Made by a program: the position numbers and the translations under genes. Positions 18,178 through 26,600 of a stretch of 64,000 bases of DNA are shown piece after piece (the first letter of the stretch is position 1; each line of letters starts with the position of its first letter). This DNA is from Bifidobacterium breve DSM 20213 = JCM 1192. GTDB lineage: Bacteria > Actinomycetota > Actinomycetes > Actinomycetales > Bifidobacteriaceae. The notes below the pieces were generated by a model. The model worked only from the letters and a program-made list of their open reading frames with translations. It ran no database searches and was not told the origin of the DNA. Where the stretch lies: assembly GCF_001025175.1 (NCBI RefSeq), contig NZ_AP012324.1:1922001-1986000 (forward strand). The letters run 5' to 3'.

Positions 18178-18250
18178 GGCTTCCTATCTTAGTGTCGCAC
18201 GAGCGATATCGAGGCAATCGTCGTCTGAGACAGCAGCAAGTCCCATACGC

Positions 18251-18276
18251 AAAAACCCGACCGCATGGGCCGGGTT
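18251..18276 (-). terminator. rpmG terminator
   Basis: On the minus strand a stem AACCCG/CGGGTT with a GC-rich loop is followed by TTTTTGC, 25 bases after the rpmG stop. Confidence 0.8.
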
Positions 18277-18301
18277 CGAAACATAATGCTGTGCGCAGCA
18301 A

Positions 18302-18469
18302 TCAACGAGTCTCGCGGTGCACAGTCTGCTTGCCGCAGCGCGGGCAGAACTTCTTCAGCTCGAGACGGTCGGGAGTGTTACGACGGTTCTTCGTCGTAAT
18401 GTAGTTGCGCTCCTTGCACTCGGTGCAGGCCAGCGTGATGCCCGGACGGATGTCGGCGCTCTTAGCCAT
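18302..18469 (-). CDS. rpmG: 50S ribosomal protein L33
   Basis: A 55-residue protein reading [19 protein letters not shown] at the start and ending KQTVHRETR. Two CxxC pairs (CTEC and CPRC) make this the zinc-binding form of L33. It belongs to the large ribosomal subunit near the E site. An AGGTG lies before the ATG. It follows three tRNA genes on the same strand, the usual actinobacterial tRNA-rpmG cluster, and a terminator closes the unit. Too short to be noticed by length-based gene finders. Confidence 0.97.
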   Translation of the reverse strand: MAKSADIRPGITLACTECKERNYITTKNRRNTPDRLELKKFCPRCGKQTVHRETR

Positions 18470-18533
18470 TGTCATTCACCTCTGTGTTCTTATAAGGTTT
18501 AGTGCGCGCCCACCGGTTAGCGGGCGCGATTTG

Positions 18534-18607
18534 TAGCGAGGAAGAGGCTCGAACTCTTGACCTTACGATTATGAGTCGTACGCTCTAGCCAGCTGAGCTA
18601 CCCCGCC
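18534..18607 (-). tRNA. tRNA-Met (CAU anticodon)
   Basis: A 74-base elongator-type methionine tRNA. The anticodon stem-loop reads ACGACTCATAATCGT with CAT in the loop, the T loop is AGTTCGAGCCT, and the acceptor stem is GGCGGGG/CCTCGCT with two G-U pairs. Confidence 0.93.
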
Positions 18608-18611
18608 AGAG

Positions 18612-18683
<72 letters not shown>

Positions 18684-18684
18684 G

Positions 18685-18766
18685 TGGCGGATAGTGGATT
18701 CGAACCACTGAAGCACGAAGCGGCTGATTTACAGTCAGCTCCCTTTGACCGCTTGGGAAATCCGCC
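18685..18766 (-). tRNA. tRNA-Tyr (GUA anticodon)
   Basis: An 82-base tRNA with a long variable arm, acceptor stem GGCGGAT/ATCCGCC, and GTA between ACT and AATC in the anticodon loop. It is the first gene of the Tyr-Thr-Met-rpmG cluster. Confidence 0.95.
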
Positions 18767-19126
18767 AGTCTGTTTCCCGCCGCGGTGTTTGACCTCAACA
18801 GGCAACTTGGCTATATAACCACAAAACCCAGACAAACGCAAATCGGTGCGACACTCCGCGAATTCCCGCGTTTTTCTCGGATCCACATAGGCCAGTCGGA
18901 GAAATCAGGAAGCGACCAAGACGACGCACTCTTCTTGGAGTCATCAGCACCGGCTTTCTTGCTGCCGGCATCGTTGGCGTTATCCGTAGAATCGGACTGT
19001 GCGGAGGCATCGTCGGATTGACCGTCAACGGCTGAGCTTTTTGGGGAGAATATGCATTCCCTCGGCCCCCTCAGTCGTCTACGGCGACAGTTCCCCTCAA
19101 AGAGGGGAGCCAAGACACACAAGACG
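18767..19126. other. intergenic region with possible gene remnant and half of a palindromic repeat
   Basis: A minus-strand stretch at about 18880-19040 encodes a Ser/Asp/Ala/Lys-rich segment (GQSDDASAQSDSTDNANDAG...) followed by SLPDFSDWPMWIREK. It looks protein-like but has no good start, and it ends in unrelated sequence near the tRNA promoter, so it may be a decayed tail of a gene. At 19065-19111 lies CAGTCG...CGACAG followed by TTCCCCTC/GAGGGGAG, which resembles one half of the longer palindromic repeat at 23220-23319. Confidence 0.4.
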
Positions 19127-19163
19127 CAAAAACCCCGACTGTCCGCAAGGAACAGTCGGGGTT
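19127..19163 (-). terminator. groES terminator
   Basis: A 12-base stem AACCCCGACTGT/ACAGTCGGGGTT followed on the minus strand by TTTTTGC, 24 bases after the groES stop. Confidence 0.9.
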
Positions 19164-19186
19164 GGTGAAGTTCTCTATACGATTAA

Positions 19187-19480
19187 TCAGCCGAGAATGG
19201 CAAGAATGTCGCGGGAGGAGACGATGAGGTAGTCCTCACCCTCGTAGTGAACTTCGGTGCCGCCGTACTTGGAGTACAGCACCTTGTCGCCGACCTTGAC
19301 ATCCACCGGGATGCGCTCGCCCTTGTCGTCACGACGGCCCGGGCCAACAGCCAGGACTTCACCCTGCTGCGGCTTCTCCTTGGCGTTGTCCGGAATGTAC
19401 AGACCGGATGCGGTCTGAGTCTCGGCCTCGGCCTGCTTGACGATGATCTTGTCTTCCAACGGTGTGAGCTTAATCGACAC
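19187..19480 (-). CDS. groES: co-chaperonin GroES
   Basis: A 97-residue 10-kDa chaperonin that caps the GroEL cage during protein folding. It begins [16 protein letters not shown]. The mobile loop is [12 protein letters not shown] (about 20-31), and the C-terminal strand is [13 protein letters not shown]. groEL is not next to it, as expected for bifidobacteria, where the two genes are separate. A CIRCE element lies 111 bases upstream of the start, so HrcA repression and heat induction are expected. A clear terminator follows. Confidence 0.97.
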   Translation of the reverse strand: MSIKLTPLEDKIIVKQAEAETQTASGLYIPDNAKEKPQQGEVLAVGPGRRDDKGERIPVDVKVGDKVLYSKYGGTEVHYEGEDYLIVSSRDILAILG

Positions 19481-19591
19481 TGTGGGTCACCTCGTATCTA
19501 CTCGTAGTTCTAATGCCGCGCCAGAACACCTCAAGAGGCTGACGATCACTTGCGTTGTCCCTTTGCGCTAGGACACATCGTAGCGCGATTG

Positions 19592-19618
19592 TTAGCACTC
19601 TGCCAACTCGAGTGCTAA
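19592..19618. promoter_or_regulatory. CIRCE element (HrcA operator) for groES
   Basis: A perfect TTAGCACTC-N9-GAGTGCTAA inverted repeat, the canonical HrcA binding site, lying between groES and the divergent side of the next gene. Confidence 0.95.
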
Positions 19619-19636
19619 CGCTGTGAGAGAAATCCC

Positions 19637-20836
19637 TTAGTTGCCGCGGCGGGCAAGAATGGAATCGAGCCCCACGCTCAACGATTCAGACGTGGCGACC
19701 GGGGCCTGCACCTCAGCACGCTCCTCATGCTCATGGAAGGATTCCGGCTGCGCAGCACTGTGATCCGCTTGAGCCTTGGCTGCCGAGGCGTCGTCGGAAG
19801 CCTTGACGGCCTTGGCCTCATCAATCAGCTTGTTCACCATCTCAGGCTCGGCGGGAGTGGCTTTGGACACCTGACGCGTCGACTTGATTTCCAAGCTTTC
19901 CGGAGCGTTATCTTCAGCATGGTCCGCCCCCAGAGAGAAGGAGATGAGATCCTGGGAGGTGGCCATATCGAACACATCCAGCGCACGGGCCGGCTGAACG
20001 GAAGCGAGCTCCGACGTGGCATCGTCCGCAACGGAGTCATGCGCATCGCGCTCATCGCGTACCGTCAGGGAAGGTGTCTCCGCTTCGGAATGGTCGGCAG
20101 CCTGCGGCGCAGCAGCCTCCCGATCGGCCTTGGCTTGTGCTTCACGCAACGCCTTGGCCTTGGCCTGCTCGACTTCAGCGTCATGCAGCACGCGGCGAAT
20201 CTGACGCTGTTCCATCACTTCGGTGGCAGCATCATCTGCACGACTCGTCTGAACGGCCGGAGCGGCGGACTCGGCAGCATGGTTCTTAGCCGGAGAATCA
20301 ATCTGCCCCTGCCGAGTAGGAGTTGCAGACGTCTTCTTCTGCTCATAGCGGGACACCCTGCGTTCCCACTGACGGGCCTGACGTGCGGCATTCGCACCCA
20401 TTGCCAGCACCGCTGCGGTCAGGGCCAAAGGAATCAAAGCGAACAACGGGCTGTAATGCACGATGAACGCCAACGCAAATACCACTATGGCCACGGCGAG
20501 AAGGCTGGCCACCAGAATCTGGCGACGACGGATGGATTCACGGCGCAATTCGCGTATATGCGCGATATGCTCGGTCGTCAGCCGGGCTGACTGTGTCGAT
20601 GCTGGCATTGCTGCCCCTTTCGCCTGATACGGCTCGATATCGCCGAATCGTCTACCGTCTTCCGCTTCCACAATACGCAGGGACGGCGAATAACGATCTT
20701 GCCGATGCTCAGCCGCGCGCTTCATGCCGTTAGCCGTACGCGCGGGCAACCATACAGCGATGGCAATTATCACAATCACCAAGACGACAACCGTGCTCAG
20801 TGACTCGTAACCCATACCGTCAAGAATAGGAGACAT
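19637..20836 (-). CDS. actinobacterial membrane protein of unknown function
   Basis: A 399-residue protein I do not recognise by name. One membrane segment lies at about residues 14-31 (STVVVLVIVIIAIAVWLP). A pair of adjacent segments follows at about 104-150 (LVASLLAVAIVVFALAFIV and LFALIPLALTAAVLAMGA). The remaining 240 residues are hydrophilic, Ala/Glu/Asp-rich and probably disordered. The C-terminal motif ESLSVGLDSILARRGN looks conserved and could be a binding peptide. It ends 19 bases from the CIRCE element and has an independent ATG at 20836. The role is unknown; a cell-envelope or division-associated membrane protein is one possibility. Confidence 0.75.
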   Translation of the reverse strand: MSPILDGMGYESLSTVVVLVIVIIAIAVWLPARTANGMKRAAEHRQDRYSPSLRIVEAEDGRRFGDIEPYQAKGAAMPASTQSARLTTEHIAHIRELRRESIRRRQILVASLLAVAIVVFALAFIVHYSPLFALIPLALTAAVLAMGANAARQARQWERRVSRYEQKKTSATPTRQGQIDSPAKNHAAESAAPAVQTSRADDAATEVMEQRQIRRVLHDAEVEQAKAKALREAQAKADREAAAPQAADHSEAETPSLTVRDERDAHDSVADDATSELASVQPARALDVFDMATSQDLISFSLGADHAEDNAPESLEIKSTRQVSKATPAEPEMVNKLIDEAKAVKASDDASAAKAQADHSAAQPESFHEHEERAEVQAPVATSESLSVGLDSILARRGN

Positions 20837-20887
20837 ATTGACCGAACCAGCACTTCCCGCTCGGGCGTGTCGGGAGTATTAGGAGAT

Positions 20888-21553
20888 TTATTGGAGGTTT
20901 TGCGAGGCCAATCGATTGGCGAACCCTTGCCCGGCATCCTCGGCCAACAGCGCAAAGGTCACGTGGTCTCGCCACTGACCATTGACGTACATATAGCGCT
21001 CGCGCAGTCCTTCATGATGGGCCCCGACCTTGCGCACCACCGCTAAAGAGCGCGCATTGTCCGGCAAAATGGCGATTTCCAGCCGGTGCAGAACCGGGCC
21101 AAAGGGATCCGTCAGTGCCCAGTCGGCGAGCAAAGCCACGGCCATGGGGGCAAAACCATGACCAGCGTAACACTGGTCAACCCAATAGCCAACCACACCG
21201 GTGCGCATGGATCCGTAGGAAATCGCCCCCAACGATATCTGGCCCACAATGCGCATCTGGTATTCGATGGCGAACAACGCCCCCACCCCATGCTGCTCGT
21301 TACGGCGCTGGCGCTGAATCCACTGATTGAAGGTGATGAATCCGCCATGCACCGGATCTCCTGATTCCCACGGGGCAAGCCAATCATTATTGCGCCACCG
21401 CACCTCATTCCACTCTTCCTCGTCGTCCAAGGTCAGCGGCCTAAGCGTTATGGGAAAAGCAGGATGGGAAAGACGAGGCATACGAATCTGATGATCCGGC
21501 TTGAACGCCTCTTTGATGGATTGGAAAACTGACACGGCCTTTATTGTAGCCAT
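20888..21553 (-). CDS. GNAT family acetyltransferase, RimJ/RimL-like
   Basis: A 221-residue N-acetyltransferase. After an N-terminal extension comes ITLRPLTLDDEEEWNEVRWRNNDWLAPWE, the usual RimJ-type opening. The acetyl-CoA region is seen as GYWVDQCYAGHGFAPMAVALLADWA (about 140-165), then LHRLEIAILPDNARSLAVVRKVG. Relatives acetylate the N-termini of ribosomal proteins or other amines; the target here is not known. Its start lies 15 bases from the divergent cyclo-ligase gene, so the two promoters overlap. Confidence 0.88.
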   Translation of the reverse strand: MATIKAVSVFQSIKEAFKPDHQIRMPRLSHPAFPITLRPLTLDDEEEWNEVRWRNNDWLAPWESGDPVHGGFITFNQWIQRQRRNEQHGVGALFAIEYQMRIVGQISLGAISYGSMRTGVVGYWVDQCYAGHGFAPMAVALLADWALTDPFGPVLHRLEIAILPDNARSLAVVRKVGAHHEGLRERYMYVNGQWRDHVTFALLAEDAGQGFANRLASQNLQ

Positions 21554-21568
21554 GCTAGGTTGTGCGGT

Positions 21569-22261
21569 ATGGATAAGGCAACGCTACGGCACAGATTGCT
21601 GGCTCAACGAGCTTTGATTACGCCTGAGGCCCGGCTTGCAGCAGGAGAAAAACTGGTTCATCAGTTTCCCGCATACGTGTTGGATCGTCCCTGTATTCAC
21701 TACGGCTCCGCTCCACTGACGGTGGCGGCATATGTGTCGATGGGATCCGAGGTTGAGACTCGTCCGCTGTTGGCTTGGCTGCTAGCGTCAAGAATCCGCG
21801 TGTTGGTTCCGTTGTTGGGATCCGGCCTGGATATCGGGTGGAGTGCACTGGATTCGATGGAATCACTGCATCCAGTGGCGGGTTCTGGACACCGGCGGCC
21901 TGACGAGCCGCAGGGAACTCCATTGCCGCCTGAAGCGTTGCACGATGCCAACCTGATTATCGCTCCCGCATTGGCTGTCGACCGGCATGGCAATCGGCTG
22001 GGACGCGGGGCCGGCTGGTATGACCGCGCATTAGTGAATCGTCGGCCCGGCTGCCCGATCATCGCAGTGTGCTGGCCTTGGGAGGTGGTGGACGACGATG
22101 AGTGGATCGCGGACCCCCACGATGTGCCAGCGGATGGCGTGCTGACGCCGGAAGGATACCGGCAGCTGCAGGATTACCGGCGAATACCGAACATAAGACG
22201 GCTTTTATCTCGCCTGCGTATGCCTGCAGGGCAAAGTGTCAGGGCGGCGACTAGGATATGA
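21569..22261 (+). CDS. 5-formyltetrahydrofolate cyclo-ligase
   Basis: A 230-residue member of the 5-FTHF cyclo-ligase family, which converts 5-formyl-THF to 5,10-methenyl-THF using ATP and returns folinic acid to the one-carbon pool. The start DKATLRHRLLAQRALITPEAR, the motif VAAYVSMGSEVETRPLLAWLL, and the substrate/Mg site GRGAGWYDRAL near residue 145 are clear. I prefer the ATG at 21569; a TTG at 21560 is in frame. It begins a short plus-strand run with the zinc-ribbon and SAF-domain genes, an arrangement I know from other actinobacteria. Confidence 0.92.
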   Translation: MDKATLRHRLLAQRALITPEARLAAGEKLVHQFPAYVLDRPCIHYGSAPLTVAAYVSMGSEVETRPLLAWLLASRIRVLVPLLGSGLDIGWSALDSMESLHPVAGSGHRRPDEPQGTPLPPEALHDANLIIAPALAVDRHGNRLGRGAGWYDRALVNRRPGCPIIAVCWPWEVVDDDEWIADPHDVPADGVLTPEGYRQLQDYRRIPNIRRLLSRLRMPAGQSVRAATRI

Positions 22262-22320
22262 ACGGTTGTCCAGCATGACGACAATGCCTATGCGTGAGAA
22301 TTGACTTGTGGAGGAATCCG

Positions 22321-22506
22321 TTGCCTACTTATCACTACCGCTGCAAGAACTGCGGCTATGACTTCACTGAACAGCAGTCGTTCAACGACGACCCGATCAC
22401 CGTATGCCCGAAGTGTGCTCAGGAGCAGGTGCGCAAGGTGTATTCGGCCGTACCGATCGAGTTCAAAGGCCACGGTTTCTACCGCACGGATAAGTCCGGC
22501 AAGTAG
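22321..22506 (+). CDS. FmdB family zinc-ribbon protein
   Basis: A 61-residue small protein starting at TTG 22321. It reads MPTYHYRCKNCGYDF, the standard FmdB beginning. The four cysteines CKNC and CPKC form a zinc ribbon, followed by VRKVYSAVPIEFKGHGFYRTD. The ribosome-binding site GGAGGA lies seven bases before the TTG, and the family's conserved start decides for TTG over an upstream ATG at 22294. FmdB-type proteins are putative regulators without an established role. It sits between the cyclo-ligase and the SAF-domain gene. Confidence 0.93.
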   Translation: MPTYHYRCKNCGYDFTEQQSFNDDPITVCPKCAQEQVRKVYSAVPIEFKGHGFYRTDKSGK

Positions 22507-22577
22507 AAAAACCGACCTGACAAGCTGGAACCACAATGGTCGTTTCAGCTTGCACCGAGAGATAAGCGCAAGTCACC

Positions 22578-23210
22578 ATGATGTTCATGGTGACTTTTTC
22601 TATATTCACGCCACCCACGCATGGCTTACTACGGCGCCGTCGTATGCTGCATGCCGCGCGCAGGTGCATTGCCGCGTTCTGCGCCGGTTTGGCCGTGCTG
22701 TTTGGATTGGGAACAGTACTGGCTCAGGTGCAGACCGCTCCAGTGGTGATTGCCGACCGGCCTATTGCGCGCGGCGAGATAATCTCCAGCGCCGATATCA
22801 GAGTGGAGCTACTGCCGGTCAGTACGGTTGGATCGTCTTATGCCACAGATGCCGATGAGATCACTGGACTGATTGCGCAGATTGATATTGCGGTCAATGA
22901 TCCCATCTCTACGCATATGGCACGAGATGCACCACTGCCGCCCACCGGCACCACGGTGATTGAAGTGCGGTTGGCCAGCAATCCAGATGATCTCTTGCCC
23001 GGAGACAACGTGCAGCTGGTGTCCGCCGTGGGATGCGCCGGGGAGGATTGCGTGCTCGCTGAGGAGGCGCTGGTGATGGCCATTGGCGAGGCTGAAGCAT
23101 CGTCACTTGGGAGCAATGAACGACAGGTCTCATTTGCTATGAAGCCTCATGCCGCGGCTGCAGTAATGGAGTTGCAGCAAGCCGGCGCGATAGTCGCCGT
23201 GATGCGGTGA
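22578..23210 (+). CDS. SAF-domain (CpaB/RcpC-like) secreted or membrane protein
   Basis: A 210-residue protein with an Arg-rich N-terminus and one hydrophobic segment (IAAFCAGLAVLFGLGTVLA, about 31-49), either signal or anchor. An SAF domain follows (VVIADRPIARGEIISSADIRVELLPV, about 54-78). The remaining region resembles the outer part of CpaB/RcpC proteins that assist Flp-pilus assembly. The FmdB gene lies just upstream, as in other actinobacteria. No pilus genes are in the window, so the role is inferred from the fold only. A 100-base palindromic repeat follows the stop within ten bases. Confidence 0.85.
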   Translation: MMFMVTFSIFTPPTHGLLRRRRMLHAARRCIAAFCAGLAVLFGLGTVLAQVQTAPVVIADRPIARGEIISSADIRVELLPVSTVGSSYATDADEITGLIAQIDIAVNDPISTHMARDAPLPPTGTTVIEVRLASNPDDLLPGDNVQLVSAVGCAGEDCVLAEEALVMAIGEAEASSLGSNERQVSFAMKPHAAAAVMELQQAGAIVAVMR

Positions 23211-23219
23211 CTGTCTCTT

Positions 23220-23319
23220 GCTCCCGCCGGCGGGAGCTGGCTCGCGAAGCGAGACTGAAGGTGGACTGTTCTCCCAACCACCCCAGTCGGCTTTATCGAC
23301 AGCTCCCGCCAGAGAGGGC
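23220..23319. repeat. palindromic intergenic repeat, copy A
   Basis: About 100 bases: a CTCCCGCCGGCGGGAG palindrome, then CTGGCTCGCGAAGCGAGACTG, a GGTGG...CCACC core, then CAGTCGGC..., and an AGCTCCCGCC end. It is the reverse-complement counterpart of the element at 42205-42314, with which it shares a 22-base identical block (23236-23257). Confidence 0.8.
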
Positions 23320-23325
23320 GACTAG

Positions 23326-23481
23326 CGCTTGTCGTTGAACACAGCCCAGTGAGCTGAGCCGTATAGCAGACAGCCCGGTGGGCTGTCTGTAGGCGAAGTG
23401 AGCGGCTGCACTACAAGCAGCCGCGAAGGCCGCCTCATTGGGCTGACGTTCAACGCTTGTCGTTGAACACAGCCCAGTGAG
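23326..23481. repeat. 28-base direct repeat flanking two hairpins
   Basis: CGCTTGTCGTTGAACACAGC and the following eight bases occur identically at 23326-23353 and 23454-23481. Between the copies lie two perfect small hairpins: AGACAGCCC/GGGCTGTCT (23368-23388) and GCGGCTGC/GCAGCCGC (23402-23424). The second copy is the 3' end of the small gene at 23450-23650, so the first looks like a duplicated gene tail. Confidence 0.85.
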
Positions 23482-23486
23482 GCGGC
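23429..23486 (-). terminator. giant hairpin over the 3' end of the small gene
   Basis: A near-perfect 25-26-base stem (23429-23454 with 23462-23486) and a seven-base loop. It contains the stop codon of the 66-residue gene. No T-run follows; it could terminate, stabilise or slow ribosomes on the FHA/helicase-like operon mRNA. Confidence 0.75.
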
Positions 23487-23650
23487 AACTCGCCGAGAAT
23501 GCGCTTGTCATCGTCGGCTCGACGCTGCTGGTCGGTTTGCATGTCACCAGGCTCGAGCTTGACACCGTCTGCATCGAAGCTTTCAGTGCCCTTCATCACC
23601 ACTCGTTTATGTTTGCGTGGGGTGCGCCTTGTAGCCGAATATTCCGCCAT
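23450..23650 (-). CDS. small basic hypothetical protein, third gene of the FHA/helicase-like operon
   Basis: A 66-residue protein of no known family. It starts MAEYSATRRTPRKHKRVVMKG, so the N-terminus is very basic, and then becomes acidic (ESFDADGVKLEPGD, QQRRADDDKRI). The C-terminal GELPPHWAVFNDK looks conserved and specific. It starts two bases after the stop of the 1210-residue gene, so it is almost certainly translated from the same mRNA. No membrane segment or cysteine is present. The basic tail could bind nucleic acid; this is a guess. The last ten codons lie inside a giant hairpin. Confidence 0.75.
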   Translation of the reverse strand: MAEYSATRRTPRKHKRVVMKGTESFDADGVKLEPGDMQTDQQRRADDDKRILGELPPHWAVFNDKR

Positions 23651-23652
23651 GT

Positions 23653-26600
23653 CTACTCGACTTCGCGATAGATCTCGCCGATACGGGCCACGATGCGATC
23701 GACTTCCTTATCCGGGTTCACGAATGCCGCAACGCTCCATACACTCATGACATTCCAACCTAGGGAAATCAAATCCTGTGCCGATAGGCGATGACGCTTG
23801 CGCGTGGACTGCACGGACATGAAGCTGGCATCATCGGTCTGCACCGCCAACGCGAACGGGCGACCCTTAAGACCGACGACCAAGGGGATCCTTGAGCCCC
23901 TATCGAAACCGTAATTCACAGCCGCTTCAAGACCGCGCGCCCGCAGACGCTCGGCGATATCTTCGAACAGTACGTTCTGACCGGCATCATCACGCGTCGG
24001 CAATATCGGACGATCGTTGAATTGCTCAGCCCAGGCCAGCATGGTCTTCAGGAATCGTGGGCCCTGCTGGTGGAGACGCTCATCCTCCATATCCTGAGAG
24101 CCAAACGCCGAGACGATATCCAAGTTGCGGTCGGCAAGCGCCAATGCGTCGAGCAGCATGCCACGTCCGCCCTCGTGCTCCACCACACCGAACTGCTGCA
24201 GCAAGCGACCATGCACCGTCTTGGCATAGCACAGGGACAGAATCACGTCGGTGGCCTGGCAACCCGCCACGTCACGCAGCGGAACCAGCCGCACATGCCG
24301 CAGGAATCGGCCCATCGGCTTGTTCTTGGAGGCCAACGACTTCAATTCCGCGCCCAGACGAGTGCGGAATACATCAGTCAGCGTCACCACGGTCAGCACA
24401 TAGCTGGAAGGCACCACAGTAAAGCTGGCAGCCCGCTGAGTGATAAGGTGCACCACCTTATCAATCTCCTGTTGGCTGGATTCCACAAGACCAGACAGCA
24501 TGACCGGTACGCCGTTGGCGTCCTCGACCGAATGGAAACGCACCTTGCCTGATGCCGGCTCAGTCGCCACATCATACCGAACCGAACCATAGCCCTCAGA
24601 TTCAAGGAATGCAGCGAGACGCGGGTCGCGGCGGGTCGGAGCGGACTCCACTTCAACATGAGGAAGCAAATCAATCAGTTGCTTCATGGATTCACTGGTC
24701 ACCGTAGCGCAATGGGCAATCACCACTACCTGACGCACACGGCCAAGAATCGAAAGCAATTCAATGGATGGAATATGCGCGCAGGCATCCACAATGGCCA
24801 CATCCGCAATAACCGCGGGGTCGGTGAGTGCGGCCAAAGTGCCCGGCGTCGCCACGAGTATCGGCTTGGCAGCAGCCAAAATCTCCGGATAGTCACGGCG
24901 AATACGACTAAGCGACACATGGGCACGACCGGCTAACACCGTATGCAACTGGTTGGCCTCCTGTGTATGGGAGAACAACATATCGCACAAACGCCGCATC
25001 GATTCCTGAGATACCATCGGCCCCACGGAACGCACATGCTCCACATCGACCTGGGCGAACCGGTCGGATGCGGTTTGCAATGCGGAACCGTCCTGGTTGG
25101 AAATGATGGCGGACGAACGCACGATATCCTCAAACACCGTGGTCCACCATGCCAGTTGCACTTCGCCACGAATCTGCGGCACACTCACCTGACGAGTATG
25201 CAGATCCTCGACCAATTCGTTCAGTCCGACACCGGCGAATTCATGTTCCAAGCGGCATCGTTCCGGCAAGGTATCAAGAGCCTTACGGTCATCAAGCAAG
25301 GCCTTCAGACGCACCTCGACAGTATTGAAATCGGTGGATCCCAAATTGCCGCCCGCTGGAGTCGTGGCGAGCACGGTGTCGAGCGCAGTCATGTTGCTGA
25401 CCATCGCGTCCAATGTGGTGATGATGTCATCCAGCTTGGTGGGGAGCACCGGCCATCCGCCGTGTGGCACGAACTGCCTCCACTGCTCCGACTGCCGAGC
25501 CACTACTTTGAGCGCTTCATGCAGGTCTTCCACCTGGGCACCCACGCGCAGCAGACCCTTGGCCTCCTTGATATGACGACGCCGCTCCCAGAAGCCCATC
25601 GCGCTTCCTTCAGCCTTGCGCTGAGCCTTGGGCTTGGTCGCTTCAATCATCGAATCGATGTCGCGCTCGAAAATCTCCGGCTGGAACACGTCGAGCACGC
25701 GGCGCAGGTTCTTGAGCACGGTGACCTGGCGCTCCCATTCGCGGATGGTCGAGGGAACGGGGAATCCGCACGTCTGTACGGTACGAGCCACCTGCTCACG
25801 GGTTGCGGGAAGGAACCGACGCAGCAAATCATCCACGCGCTGGTAGGCTGTCACTGCCTCCTCCTCGGTGTTCAGGGAGGCCTTGTACCAGGCGGTATCA
25901 TCCGGCCCGATGGAGAATTCGCCGAGTTCACCGGCCCGCTCCAACTTGCCGACCCATGCTTCCATATCGCCGGCAACGGCAATCGCGCTCTGTTCAGTCA
26001 GGCGGATATGCGTGGCGGGATGCGTGGGCAGCACGGAGATGCGAGCCAGATTCTGAATCGTCTCGTAAGCAGATACGTTCCACTTATCGTTCACCCCGTG
26101 CAGGTCGCCCAGGTACCGGGTCAGACGAGAACGCACGCCAACAAGTTCATCAGCAAGCTGGTCGAAACGCTGTGTGGCTACACCCTGCTGGAATCCCACA
26201 GCGGAAATCAACTGCTTGTCAATGGCGGCGTTGGCCTGCGCATCAGCCACATCCAACATCTGAGCCTTCAGCTCATTGGCGGACACGGCTTGCATAAACA
26301 GTCGCTTCTGTTCGGCGACACCCGGCACATACAGCACCGACCGACCACTCATCAGGCAGCGCGAAGCGACGGCTACCGCCTGCTCTGCCGTGCCTTTGGG
26401 GAACTCTCCGTCAATGACGATGCTATGGCCCGCGGCTGCAAGCGATGCGGCATATCGCACGGTGTTGTCGACATCGCCTACCTCAAATTCCGCATGCGGA
26501 TCTGCATCGAACGGGCTGTACTGCGCAAGATCGGCATCTTTGAGGGACGACTGCGCATGTTCGTTACCAGCGAGTGCATCAAGCAGCACATTGTCACTTT

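Noticed and set aside
18811-19122. Complete small gene beside the tRNA cluster
   Set aside because: No good start or binding site, the frame runs into the tRNA promoter region and half of it lies in a palindromic repeat.
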